Positions 25,204-39,465 of a stretch of 64,000 bases of DNA are shown here, piece after piece. Every line of letters begins with the position of its first letter. Within the stretch, counting starts at the first letter, position 1. Below the pieces are notes generated by a model. That model saw only the letters and a program-made list of their open reading frames with translations. It was not told where the DNA came from and searched no databases. Source of the DNA: Macrocybe gigantea (taxonomy: Eukaryota > Basidiomycota > Agaricomycetes > Agaricales > Callistosporiaceae); the NCBI GenBank assembly GCA_011319805.1, contig SJRY01000076.1, forward strand, positions 62,001 to 126,000, written 5' to 3'. A program made the position numbers and the translations under genes.

Positions 25204-26785
25204 TTACTCCTTGATGTCCAAATCACACCAGTTAACCTTGCCTTCAGGTCCATAACGTTGTTCCAGCCAATCGTTAGCAGCTTTGAAATGGCCATTGCCC
25301 AGAAAGCCTCGGTTTGCTGACAGGGGCGAAGGATGCTACAGAAAAAGAACAGAAAAACTCGTTAAATTAAGCGGAGGATGGCGAAGCGTGCGGATCACTA
25401 CTTACGGCACTCTTGAGAATGAGGTGCTTTGTCTGATGACAGTTTCCATTATCTTTCGTTAGCGCAAGACAAGGATGCGATACACCTCGGACCCTGACCT
25501 TGTTGACCTTTTCGACTCTCTTTGCAGCCCAAGCGCCCCATGCAAGGAAAACTACGCCCCTGCTGAAGCCGGCGCTTTCGGATCCCAGATTAGCACCTCC
25601 GTATTTGTCAACGACATCGATGACCCTATCTGTGAACTGCTCCCAACCCTTGCTAGAGTGAGACCCAGCCTCACCCGCCCGCACCGTAAGGCAGGTGTTC
25701 AGCATCAAAACGCCGTCACCTGCCCAGGCGGATAAATTCCTGAGCGACAGGGTCAGTGGGAACAACACTGATGTGACGAAATCCGTTCACCCATGCTTCG
25801 GTGGCTCAAACCCCGGATACTCAGCCCTTAATTCTGCATATATCTTTGAACATGGAAACCTGATGGGTATCGCAACAGGCCATGCATGGGGCAAGTATGA
25901 CTTACATTTCTAAGGGACGGAGGAACGGCAACTCCCATGGGCACAGAGAAACATAAACCTGTCAACCGGAGTTCAGCCAACGCGCGTCGTCCTCGGATGC
26001 ATGAGAACACGGACCGTGGGCTTGGCCAGGGCCGTGGTAGGGGTCTACTAAGCAGTCAGACGGTGCTGGCAGCTCATAAACCGGTTAACATACCCTGGCC
26101 CAGAATCACGACCTTGACCTTTCCTAAAGGCGTATTGGACCAGGCATAAATATTTCTGGCTATAGGACGAAGCGTTAACCTGCAACACTGATTATTAGTA
26201 AGACTACTCACGATGGGGTATATTTTCAGACGACTGTAGTCCTCGTTGGGTCCTCTGACACCTTCGTTCCAAAGAAACTTCTTGAGGGAGATGAAATACG
26301 GCCTTTTGATCTCGTCCTTCAGGACTTTCAACCTGGACAGAAGGAGTCCAAGTGAGTCCAAGGGCGGGATACAATGCCAAGGATAGAACAAATCACCAGC
26401 TTTTGCCCAGGACTTCGCATTCCAGCTCCAGGAGGGGTCGCTGCTCTTCAGAGAGCGAATCGACATAGCCAGACTGAGAGAACGGGATGGAATTAAGCTT
26501 CTTCAACCCAAAGCTTTGGTTTCCATTCATGGACTCGGTGCTCTTTGCCGACGACAAGTTCGAAGACGATCGCGTCGCTGTTGCCGTGAGCTTGACCTTC
26601 TTACTCGAGGAATCCGAGGACGACTGGGAAGCGCCCGCGAACATGTCCACGAGAGTCCTCTGACGCTTCAATGAGGTCGTTGCAACAACTGCCGCAGATT
26701 TCATCTCTACTGGATTCTGGTTTTCGTCCTGCAGCGCGTCTTTCTTTGGTGGCTGGAGATCCTCGAGATAGACCGACTTTTCCAT
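25204..26785 (-). CDS. UNG1: Uracil-DNA glycosylase
   Basis: Exons 26397-26785, 26208-26332, 26094-26159, 26015-26044, 25906-25958, 25791-25843, 25499-25739, 25406-25432 and 25204-25335; 371 residues. The water-activating motif GQDPYHG is split between exons 3 and 4. The DNA-intercalation loop HPSPLS and the segment [11 protein letters not shown] are present. The N-terminal ~130 residues are variable, with a PIP-like stretch ([11 protein letters not shown]) fitting PCNA recruitment and nuclear or mitochondrial targeting. It removes uracil from DNA at the start of base excision repair. The donor of intron 2 is uncertain: the strong GTGAGT at 26211 is out of phase, and GT at 26207 or 26204 keeps the frame. 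Confidence 0.93.
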
Positions 26786-26988
26786 GGTCTGGTGTAGAGT
26801 AACTGAAGCTGCTCTCCAACGCGCGTTTACGTTCAGCGCGTGAAAGACGTGAAGAAAGAGAAGAAAGAGACGGTCACGGTAGCTTTAGAAACTATTACAT
26901 ACAAGTTGTGTTCATTAGCTGACCATCGCGCCAAGTCTAACCAAATCAGGTGGCCAAGCAAATACGACCAATGTAAGTCACATGATTT

Positions 26989-29900
26989 TTGAAGATTGCT
27001 GCAAGTTCTGGCCACGTCCAGCTCGGCCAGTTTCAGTCTCGCAGTCGCAGCGACGAGCTTGACGTCCTCCTTGAAAGCGGACATATCACCCGTGCATCCG
27101 TCAAGCTGCCTCGCTCGCATTCTTCTCCTTCCCCGCCTTCTGTCAGGGCATCCACCGGCCGGGGTGACGTGATTCGGAAGACCGCGCAGACCGCTCGTTC
27201 CGTACGGAAGCGATTGAATTCGGTGAGCAGCAGCGCCACATCGCGACCTGACACAACAAATGGAAACCTGGATTGGAGCACTAGCTATCAAGCTGGGTCC
27301 TCAAGGTTCGTCCCCGCTGCGCCTCTTACCTTGTTCTCGCTCGTGATTTCCATTTGGTTTCAGTTCTGCTTCGAGAAGTAGTTCCGATGAATCAGAGACA
27401 GAAGATGAGACAATGAGCGCGTTTCGTGGACGGCGGTTCTCCAAGAGCAGCGTCAGAGGTGGTCTAGACCCCAAGCAGAAGAGACAATCTCCCTCTGTTG
27501 TGCGACACGATAGTCCGCGTGGCGCTCCGTCTGTTGATTTGAATTCGGCCACAACAGATCTGTTGAGGCCGCGCAAATCTTTCACTCGCTCGCGCTCCCC
27601 CGCCGTAACTCGTCCCTCATCTGTTTCTATCATCGCCTCAAAATCACATCGACACTTGTCACCTTCCGTGTCCCGTTCGGTGCGCTCTAGATACGAGCCG
27701 GTGGTGCTTTTGCCCGGCTCCATCGCGTTCAAGCTACGCCTGTTTCCTTTTCCCTGGGTGTGGACATACTCCGCTGATATACGAAAATTCGGCGAGTCCA
27801 CCATCATTGTTGTAATGCTCTTGTACGCTCTTCTGGCACTTTCAGAGTCTGTCAGCTTTCATTGTCCCGTATTCTCTATCCTGTAACCAATGATTGGATA
27901 ATATTGGGTAAGCTCGTAATCGTCCAGCCTGTCGACATGTGTTTGACGAACCGCTCAGAAATCACCATCCTCAGTATAGCAACTGTCTTATATAGTATAT
28001 GGACCCACAGCAATTTCACGCATTTCGAACATATTAATTCTCCAGTCTCTACTCCAATATCATTATCATTCCAATCATCATCATCACAACCCCGTCCACC
28101 ATCACCGCGTAATTCCGACAATCGTGAACTTAGACGTAACAGCTCACCCATCACTTCGCCTAAGAAATCCGACTTCGGTTTCTTATGGATGTCCGTGCCG
28201 AAAAATTATCGGTAAGTTCTTCTTGATTCCCTTTCTTGCGTCATTGCATAACGTACGTGCCTATAAAGGGATTCCTTGGATGACGGAATTTTTACGGGCC
28301 TTCTGCTGGGACCTTTAATCGCTTGCGCATTACTGTTGGTCTCTCTCAGGAAGCTTTCGGAGTCTTCAGTCCCCCTGTGACCATCTTGCCCCAGGATGGC
28401 GAATCGAAGCCCCCGCGGAGCTTCATGGTTCTCCGAGACCATACACCGCATCGGAGTCCCTGGTCTTGTCCCGTTACAGCCTTCTAGATCTCGCAACGTT
28501 TTGCTCCACCATTTTACTGGTACATGTGTGCGCCTCTTGGTGGCTTGAAGCTTACTATAGGACCTCGGGGAATGCTCCAGAAGGTGAGCGAGCGTCAGTC
28601 CCGCGGAGCGAAGGTCGCAGGGCGTGGTACTACATCCTGTTCACCCTCACCGTGGGCAGCAGCATGTTAGGGCTTAAAACATTCTTACATCTAAATGGAT
28701 ATGGCGTTTGGCAACGTATGTGTCATCCAGCCATCCCTTGCTATACGTGAATAATCTCATTAACCTGTCTTCACATGTAGACCTAAACTATTTTGAGATA
28801 ATCGTAGGGTCTTTCTTCTACCAGTTTACTCTGTACATGGCTCTCCGCCTGGCCCACCGTGGATTCACCCTCGGCGAACTTGCCCTGGTCTGTTTCGGAG
28901 GCACTGCTCTCTGTATGGAATTTTTAAATGTCACAATTGCTAGGGTGAGGGTCTGCATGACATCGTTGGATGCTGTTCGCCATTGATCTGCTTTCTTCGT
29001 ACTTAGATCTGGCCAATCACGACGCCTTTCATCAAAACATACCGTCTACCAACCCCCCTCCTTATTTTCCAAATGGCATTGATCGCCGGATCCTTCTCGA
29101 CAGGATTTCTCCTGTCGCCGTTCCTGGTTCTGTCCCGTCATATCGCGCAAAGGCCTGTCCGCCGCTTGCGATTCCCTCAAGACAAACAACGTAATCGCCG
29201 CTACCTCGCCCTTGGATTTTACGCAGGGACTGTCCTCATTGTAGGGGGGCTGATTGGCACGTGGACTAGGTGGTGCCTCGGAAATAGAGATCCATGGCTC
29301 TGGGTGGTGTTCTGGCTTCTCGAAGGCAAGAGGAAGTGGAGCCGCCCTGCGTTGCTGGCGTACTGGGGTTGCTTGGTTGCCTGAGCGTGGCAGGATGGAA
29401 CCGTCAACTGGCAAGGTCAAGGAAGTATAGGGCGAGGAATACTATCGCAGACGCCACTGTTATTGTCCCGTGGGCGCGGTCGGATTCAACTCCAGTTCCG
29501 TCTACGGAATCTTCGGCCACCTCCGCGTCTCAAGCGCCTGGACTATCCAACGCGTTGAGTTCGACGTTTCCGAATCTTCCGAATTTGCCTGCATTGGCGA
29601 ATTTGCCAAATCTGCCCAATCTTCCGAATGGGACCAACGTCAGTCACGTCGCGACCGACCTGTTGGACGCTGCCGACAAACATGTGCCTACTTTGGGGCT
29701 GAACGCGAGGAGGAAGTTTTTTCATGCCCTGGCGGTTGTCATGTTCACCCCTGGAGTGGCGTATGATGTGAGTCCATTTCCCACCAACTTCCGGGCACAT
29801 GTTTCATATGCAATAACCTGGCGTTTCCATTCGTAGCCTGCGTTCGCTCATCTCTCGTTCAGTGCCGCTTTTGCGCTGTTCACATTCGCTGAATATGTGC

Positions 29901-30533
29901 GATATTTCGCCATATACCCGTTCGGAGCTGCAGTTCACCTGTTTATGAACGAGTTTTTGGACCATCGAGATGGGGGAACAGCAATTCTGAGTCACTTCTA
30001 TCTGTTGACCGGATGTGCGGGATCAGTCTGGTTGGAAGGGTAAGATTTGTTACATATGGACACGGAGAACTCCGCGTTTCTGATGGCCCCGTTTAGACCA
30101 ACTCGCCTATTGCAATTCACAGGATTACTAGCACTCGGTGTTGGAGATGCAATGGTATTTGGGTTCTCTCGTGTCTTGGCGATATGTACGCTCATGGATG
30201 ATTCCCACTCAAAGGCTTCAATTGTCGGCAAACGGATCGGCCTTCATCGATGGACGTCGTCGTCGTCGAAAACCTTTGAAGGCAGTATTGCATTCGCGGG
30301 TTCCATAGTTATCTGTGCCTGGATACTGCGCCTTTGCGGATGGGCGGAACCATTCTCGGTACGTTGCCAATATAGTTCCCTTTTGTAAAGTGTTTTCTGA
30401 ATCAAAGATACAGACTATGCGGTATATGTTTGTTGTCATCATCTGTGCACTGCTGGAAGCATTGTCTGACCAGAATGACAATCTGACGCTGCCACTGTTC
30501 ATGTGGAGTATGTTGGTTGTGGTTGATGTGTGA
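26989..30533 (+). CDS. Dolichol kinase, N-terminus unresolved, two apparent indels
   Basis: Exons (approximate at the 5' end): ~26989-27305, 27364-27811, 27856-27907, 27959-28211, 28269-28715, 28781-28944, 29007-29767, 29837-30039, 30097-30154, 30215-30358 and 30414-30533. A Ser/Arg-rich N-terminus precedes many membrane helices. The C-terminal part has NARRKFFHALAV and the CTP-binding motif GVGDAMASIVGKRIG of the DOLK/Sec59 family. It makes dolichyl phosphate for N-glycosylation, GPI and O-mannosylation in the ER. The frame breaks twice: one base too many in the C run 28371-28375 and one too few in the G run 29365-29368. Correcting each restores phase exactly. No ATG occurs in the first coding-like frame before 27413, which is the safest start. 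Residues near 29570-29630 form LPNLPN repeats. Confidence 0.88.
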
Positions 30534-30887
30534 TTGCATATAGTTGTCAATGTAATGGTTATCAAACAAATACATACATGACACTGCGATTCCCACGATC
30601 GGGAAGGCCGGCCGGCCGGAGCGGGTGTTGACGAGGTCCAGTTGCTCGCAAATGTGGAGCCTGGCTCTCTCGCTGCTGGATGTCAACTTGAAACAGCTTT
30701 GGACAGTGTGCTGCTCGCTCTCACCGTCATCATCATCGAGCCCCCAATCACTATTATAGCTGTTCGGCCACAATCTTACTGGATATCGGTCTCCTTGCTC
30801 ATGTCGTCACGTTGGTCTCGTTGAAATCGGACACTACATCATCCAAATTCAAGAAACTGCACGATCCTCTAACGGTTTCTGTCATCC
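30534..30887. other. Intergenic, dolichol kinase to histidine kinase
   Basis: 354 bp with a GGCCGGCCGG palindromic stretch near 30607-30618. No gene seen. Confidence 0.4.
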
Positions 30888-33800
30888 ATGCCTTTCAAAG
30901 CGGGAATATCCAGTTTATTGGTCTCTGGTGCTAGTGATCCCCCTGCCCAATCGCCCAAAGCAACACCACACATTCGCAGTCCCATCCGCGTCCTAGGATC
31001 CACGCCCAAGAGGCTCTCGCGTAAGTCGCACAGACCCGCGACCGCTCCTTCGGAAAAAGATATGGCTCTGCTTCCGTCTTCTGCGCCAACTCAGATCATT
31101 GGCATCCCTGGCATTCACAACTTGACGTCTGAACAGACGGTTCCAAAGTCAGAGGTATTCCCGCCAATGCAAACTCTCCACGAGGTTGATATCGATCCTT
31201 CTTCCGGTCAGCCGTTCGGTTAGAATTTAGAATTGATTGTTTTGTTCTTGTTGGGCTAACATATTTCGGTGATTCATGGCATTTTTTCTGTAGGGAACCC
31301 CGTTCTGGGTTCTGACGGCAATGTGGATGAAGCAAGTACGTCCTTCGGGGATGCCACAAACAAAGGAGACTGCGATTGGTCCACATTCATCAACGCCTAT
31401 GCGTCAGGCCGATGGGATTCAAACAGGACCCCAAACCCTCCGCGTTCGACGGGGTCCTCCTTAACTGCCGCATCTGAGCCATCCGCTTCTTTTACCCCAA
31501 GTTCGGGATCGTCGTGTTCTGAGATCCCAGGAATGAATTCATTCTGCGTCGACGAACAGAATACTTCAAGTTTTGTGCCCAGTTCACAAGCCCTTCGTGT
31601 ATCTCTGGCGGAAAACTTGCCTTCCAGCTCTAGCCCATCACTGGTGTCACCGACGGCAAATCCGTCTCCTTCCGGAAGTCGTTTTATACCTCCTGAGCAC
31701 ATCCATCTACCTATCCCTTTACATCGGATGCGCAATTCCTTTTCCACGTGCGGATCCGTATCCCTGGCAGATGAGGATGTGATCGCGTCCAGTGCTTCTC
31801 CTCATGTAGGCGCGGAGATGCAGACAACAGTCGCCACTATGCGCTGGGCAGCGGCCCGCGTCGATATTTCACCTCTTGCCCTTCCCTCTCCTGAGCATGA
31901 GCTGACGGATCCTATGCGTGGCATAACAGCCGCTGTCCCAGGTTCGCATTCTGCCGAGCGTGATCAAAGTCAGATGACTCGCAAATCCAGGATAACTAGC
32001 TTTTGGCATGGGACTACCGACGTCGACAGCCATGATGGAGGTCATCTGCGCTCATCCAGTTTTCATCAAGAGTCCTCAGCTACGAAGAAGACAGCCTCGG
32101 CACCTCAAGGGAACGCCTCCGGCGTAGACACTGGTGCGAATCACCTCATTTCGGAATCACCAGCGTCCGAATCACACCTTTCCGGCCTGCCTCCTCCCTC
32201 ACATCCTGTCTTTGAGCCGGCCGAAATGACACCGACAGCAAAGGACGCCTTTGAACTGACACTCCCTCCAAATTCTTATGATCAGAGCATTCACCTTCAA
32301 GGGGACGTACTGTCCGACCCGACTTCCCCTCAAATAGACAGCACAGCCTCGGAGTTGGGGACGATGTCAGTCTGGTCCATACCGAGGAGAGCTTCTCTAG
32401 CGCGCCAGACATCGTCCCCTCTTCCTGCGTCTTCTTCGCCGCGTGAAACCAGATATCCTGGTGGACGCATTGTGCCAGAGTCGGGTAACTCGGTGAAGGC
32501 CAACCGCGCGGCTAAAGAGGAACAGCTGTACGCGGATCTGGCCTTCTTGGTGCCGCCAAATCCACCAGACGAGATTGAGCGCCGACGCGCACTGTATAAG
32601 TACGTCACGCATTCGATCGAGCTTCATACCGATATGTCTCAACTGGTGAAACGACCTTCAGGTTCAATATTTGGCACACCGGCCCTGATCTGAATTTTGA
32701 TCGAATCGCACACCTAGTAAAGCTAGTCTTTAATACTAAGGCCGTAATGATTTCCCTGATCGACGGGAACGAACAGTATGCTGTCTAAAATTTCTGTTTT
32801 CCCGCCTAATATGTTTATTATTCAGATGGTTTAAGGCGGAATGTATGTTGATGTTTTGAACCATCCAACGTATGTTTTCACATTTCAATCCAGGGGGGAT
32901 ACAGGTCCCTAGCTGCCCCAGAATGCATTCGTTTTGCGCCCACTCCATTTTGCAACGGTAAGCCACTAGCGGCCGACAGCGTTTCTTCTAACTCATCTTT
33001 GCAGTGGTGACGAGCCAATGGTTATTCTTGACTCCGTCTATGACTGGCGCTTCGCAAAGAATGTGAGCAATAGTCCCCTACGTCTCGTCAGTTGTTTATG
33101 TGTCTTCTTCGCTGTAGCCTCTTGTCACTGGCTCTCCCCACATTAGGTTTTACGCCGGTGCGCCATTGCGTACGCAGGATGGCTTCAACATCGGAACGTA
33201 TGTACTCTACTAAACGGTCCACCTCCGCTCGCCTTAATTCTCCACAGTCTGGCGCTTATTGACGATGTTCCTCGAGAAGACTTCTCACCGAGGCAGAGAC
33301 ATACCCTCAAGGAGTTTGCGGTATGCATCACGAATGTATTCAATCTAGTAGTTGTTGTTTATATGCTTTCTACAGGCGGTCGTGATGCGGGAAATGGAAC
33401 TCTGGAAGGACAAGGTGAATTTCACCATTAATGGGCGTTATAATCCATACAATTCTTCTCTTAAGATTCAATTGCGTATTCGAGATCGAATTCAGTCCTC
33501 GGTAACTTAGCTGCTTGTTGTACTTTATTATTCGCTGACTACCTCGTTTGTAGATGGAGCAGTTTAGTCGCGAATGCTTAGAGATCGACATGGAGGCACA
33601 GTCCCGGAAAGAGTCTAAATCGGAGCTAACGGTGGGTTCATCTATGGACAAGGTTTATGACCATGCAGCCAAACTTGTCAAGCGGACGCTTGACGTGGAC
33701 GGTGTGATTGTCATGGATGTCTCTCACTGTGAGGTCTTCGAGACGATCAGTTCGGAAGGCACGGCTTCCGTGATCATGCACCACGGTGATCAAGCGGAAG

Positions 33801-36800
33801 CTAGTCAAAGGCAGCTTTCTACGGAGGAGTACCAAAAGCTTCATGCGTTCTTCAACAAGCACCCAGAAGGGAAGATCTCGGAAGGCATCGTTCCCCAATG
33901 TCTGCGTCCCTTTTTACCGACGCATATACAATATGCATTAAGTGAGCGAATTCGCCCTGTCCGACCTTCCTTGCTAAATACTGCAACATTCTGCAGCGGT
34001 CCCAATTTTTAATATTGACAAAAGACCGTTTGCTCTTCTCTGCGCATACCATGTTTCGGACTCAACGAAACGCTATGTAGGTTATGTTTTTTACCCAGTC
34101 AGGAATTGGCTAAAAACGTCCTGCCGACAGTTGGAGGGCCACGAGCTGTCGTACTTACGTGCGATAGGTAGGCACTTAGCCCTTGCCTGCTCCGTCGATG
34201 AGGACCTGACAGCCCCATGTTAGGTGTGATCATCCTTTCGGCCGTGCTGAAACGGCGTATGATCCTCGCGGATAAGGCGAAAAGCCTCTTCATCTCCAAG
34301 TGAGCACTCGATTGATCTGGACCTGCCTCCTGTCGTCTCACCTTTGCCTAGCATTTCGCATGAGCTTCGAACCCCACTGCATGGTGTAAGCTTTCATGCC
34401 CTTCTCTATCCGATGCCGTTCGAAGTTGTGCCTTAGATCCTTGCTGCTGCCGAATTACTGAGCGAGAGCCATTTGAACCCTTCTCAATTGTCCTTCTTGC
34501 AAACCGTTCAAGCTTGCGGGACTTCATTAGTGGAAACCGTCAACCACGTCCTCGATTTCACAAAACTGAGCGGAAACGCGAAGTCTGGCGGAGTAGAAAA
34601 TGTGATAGTGCCATCCAAGTACGCAAAAACCGATATTACGTTGGTCAATTTCATGACTTTTTGTTATTCTAGGGTCGATTTGATGCAACTCGTCGAGGAG
34701 GCCGTTGATGGCTGCTGGATAGGTCATCGCGCCCGCATGGAGATCCTCCGTGATTCCGAGATCGGCAGTGTATATTCGCCCCCAAAGATGAGAGTGCGAC
34801 CATTGCACCTCGCAGCCATGTTGAGACTGTGATTGACATCGGGAATCGGCCTGAGGTATGGGCTATCCCCCACCTATCGGGCTGTTTGTTGACTTGTCTA
34901 TAATAGGGCTGGGTGCTGAAGTGCGAGCGAGGAGGTATCCGCCGAGTGCTGATGAACGTTTTCGGAAACAGCCTCAAGTTCACATCGGTAGGCGTTGCTC
35001 ATTATAGTGTTTGCATGAACTGATTCTCTGTCAGGATGGTTTCGTTCATGTCGCCCTTAGAGAGTTAGCGTTGGGGGAAGATGATCCTCCAGACAAGGTG
35101 AAAGTCGAGCTGGCCGTTCTCGATACGGGCAAGGTCTGTCTTATTTCGCCTTAGCAAAGAAGCGTAGCTATTTATGCAACGCATCCAGGGTATCAGTCAG
35201 AGTTTCCTGAAGGTACTGAGTTCTAGTTTGCTGTGATTTCTTGCTTACGAATATCGCAGAATCAACTATTCCATCCCTTTTCGCAAGAGAACCCGTTGCA
35301 GACCGGCACGGGTCTCGGACTTGCTATTGTGAATAGTATCGTGACTTCGGAAAGCGTTGGCGGCAAGGTCGAAGTCTGGAGCGAAGAGGGAGTCGGGACT
35401 GAAATCAAAGTGAGCTTCCTCGCCAGCAAAGAAGATCGTGATAGTGCCAAGATGGAAATGTTCAAATTCGAGCACTCGCCCCCTAGAGTGTCTCTCGTCG
35501 GCTTCGATTCTAACCACGAAGGCATCAAGCTCCTTAGTCAGGTCCTCCGGACATACCTGGTAACTTGGTGGGGCTTTGAGATCTACACTGGCAAGGGTTA
35601 CGGCGACATAGTTATTCTCAACGAGGACCCGTCTCCGATAGTGGATGCGACTGCCAGGCATGATACAACCAAGCCTTTCATCATACTTTCGGCCGCGCGA
35701 GGAAATCCCATGATCATGGCCATTGCCAGTGACCACGAAAAAATAGGTGGTTTCTGTCGCATCCTCTACAAACCTGGCGGGCCGTCCCGTCTCAGATCGG
35801 TCATGCAGCTCAGTCTTCATGCCCTCAACATCGGTGCAAGATCACATGGGCCGTCTCTAGGAGCAGTTCAAGATGACTGGTGCGCAGAAGATTTTGAACA
35901 TTTCCAAACATTTTCAGACCACGAGAGATCCCCATCATTGGGTTCTCCCATATTGCGCCGTAATTCCGAAGAACGCTCTCCGCCATCACGCAGACATCCT
36001 ACTCGTCCTGCTATGTCACCGCGGTCCTCAACGGCTCACCCCGTGAGCTCATCCTGGAGCGGGTCGCCACTTCCGTCCACGGCTGAGGTCAACGACGATG
36101 TCCTAGAAGAATCCGTTGTTCCGACGATATCTGTTGGATCAGGCGGATCTATTCTGAAGTCGTCCCTTAATACTATTGACAGCTCACAGAAACGTTTTCG
36201 AGTTCTGGTTGTGGAAGACAATAGCATACTTCGAAACTTGTTGTATGTTTTGATTGCACCCTTCTGTACGACGGCGACTCACTGCTTCAACAGAACAAAA
36301 TGGCTCTCCACAAAGGTGAATACTAATCGCCCACTTCTTCAAACGGCTAATGCTTTACCTTTTGTTCTCAGGGATACCTTTACAAGGAAGCTGTAGACGG
36401 TCGAAATGGTGTCGATGTATTTGCAAGGCAGGGGCCGTTCGAGTGTGTATATCTATGCGCGTAGAGACCGCTCTTGAATGCTCATCTGTGTTGGCAGCGT
36501 GGTACTCTTGGACCTTTCCATGCCGATACTTGACGGTAATATTGCTCTACTCCGTGGCATTGGATAAAGTTCACTGAGGCATCCATAAATAGGAGTGTCA
36601 GCAACGGTGGAAATCAGGCGCATAGAATCAGACCGTGAAGACGAAAACCGTCCGTCGGCTAGGATACTAGCACTAACGGGAATGTCATCTTTAGAGGATA
36701 AGCGTCGAGCGTTTGAGGCGGGCGTGGATGGCTAGTATGTGCCATTCCGCCATTCAGAGTTGAACTCTTCCCCCTGACATTTCTACAGCCTCGTCAAACC

Positions 36801-36852
36801 CGTGGCATTCAAAACTCTGAATGAAATGTTCCACAAGCTTGGCATTTCGTGA
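30888..36852 (+). CDS. GAF-domain hybrid histidine kinase with receiver domain
   Basis: About 26 exons from 30888-31218 to 36789-36852. A Ser/Pro-rich N-terminus (~450 residues) is followed by a GAF domain ([39 protein letters not shown]). A second GAF-like segment follows ([20 protein letters not shown]). The H-box is [12 protein letters not shown] (phospho-His). The HATPase has [21 protein letters not shown] and [10 protein letters not shown]. The C-terminal receiver has [16 protein letters not shown] (phospho-Asp), ALTGMSS and YLVKP. No membrane segment is seen, so this is probably a cytosolic sensor feeding the HOG-type phosphorelay. Exon 34673-34855 lacks one base in the C run 34779-34783. 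The junction 36444/36498 is out of phase by one base. Confidence 0.92.
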
Positions 36853-37445
36853 TGTCTGCCTGACGCGATGTCTAGCAGCGCCTACTTGAACACGAACTCG
36901 CTGCCGAGACCTGCATCAGCATCACACCCCAATCCACATCTATTTGGTCTATCACTGGTTGCAGCACGCACGTCTAATCCCCTCTCTTGGTGTATAACAT
37001 TATAAGATCAGCAGTCGTCAAAGTTCCCTCAATCGGTTTATTGTAACAAAAGTATCTTCTTGCATTTCCAGTCTTTAGATGTCCCGTCTGCCAGATGCGT
37101 ATACACCTGTCTCTTCTGCATCTACGGTAGCCATGAGAGTGTCGTCTTCTAATTATAACCCGTAATTCTGGCTGGTTTTTCTTGCTCATAGCGTTGCGTC
37201 CCGCCCTTGTATATGTATATCACGTCGTCTGTGCTTGCTTCCGCCCTATAGATATCCAAGAATTTGGAAATATATATTGTTGAAATCCGCATCGGGGCGC
37301 AAGGGACCCTTTTTGACTTGCACAATATTCTACAAATACATCTGCATCTAGATCCAGTTTTTTTTTTTTTCGTTCCGTTCGACACTGGATTTGATTTCCA
37401 AGGTGGGGTCGGAGGTATGGGCAGGGGGAAGCAGGGTTGCTTCTT
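36853..37445. other. Convergent intergenic region
   Basis: 593 bp between the kinase and homocitrate synthase 3' ends. Contains a run of twelve T (about 37359-37370). No gene seen. Confidence 0.4.
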
Positions 37446-39465
<2,020 letters not shown>

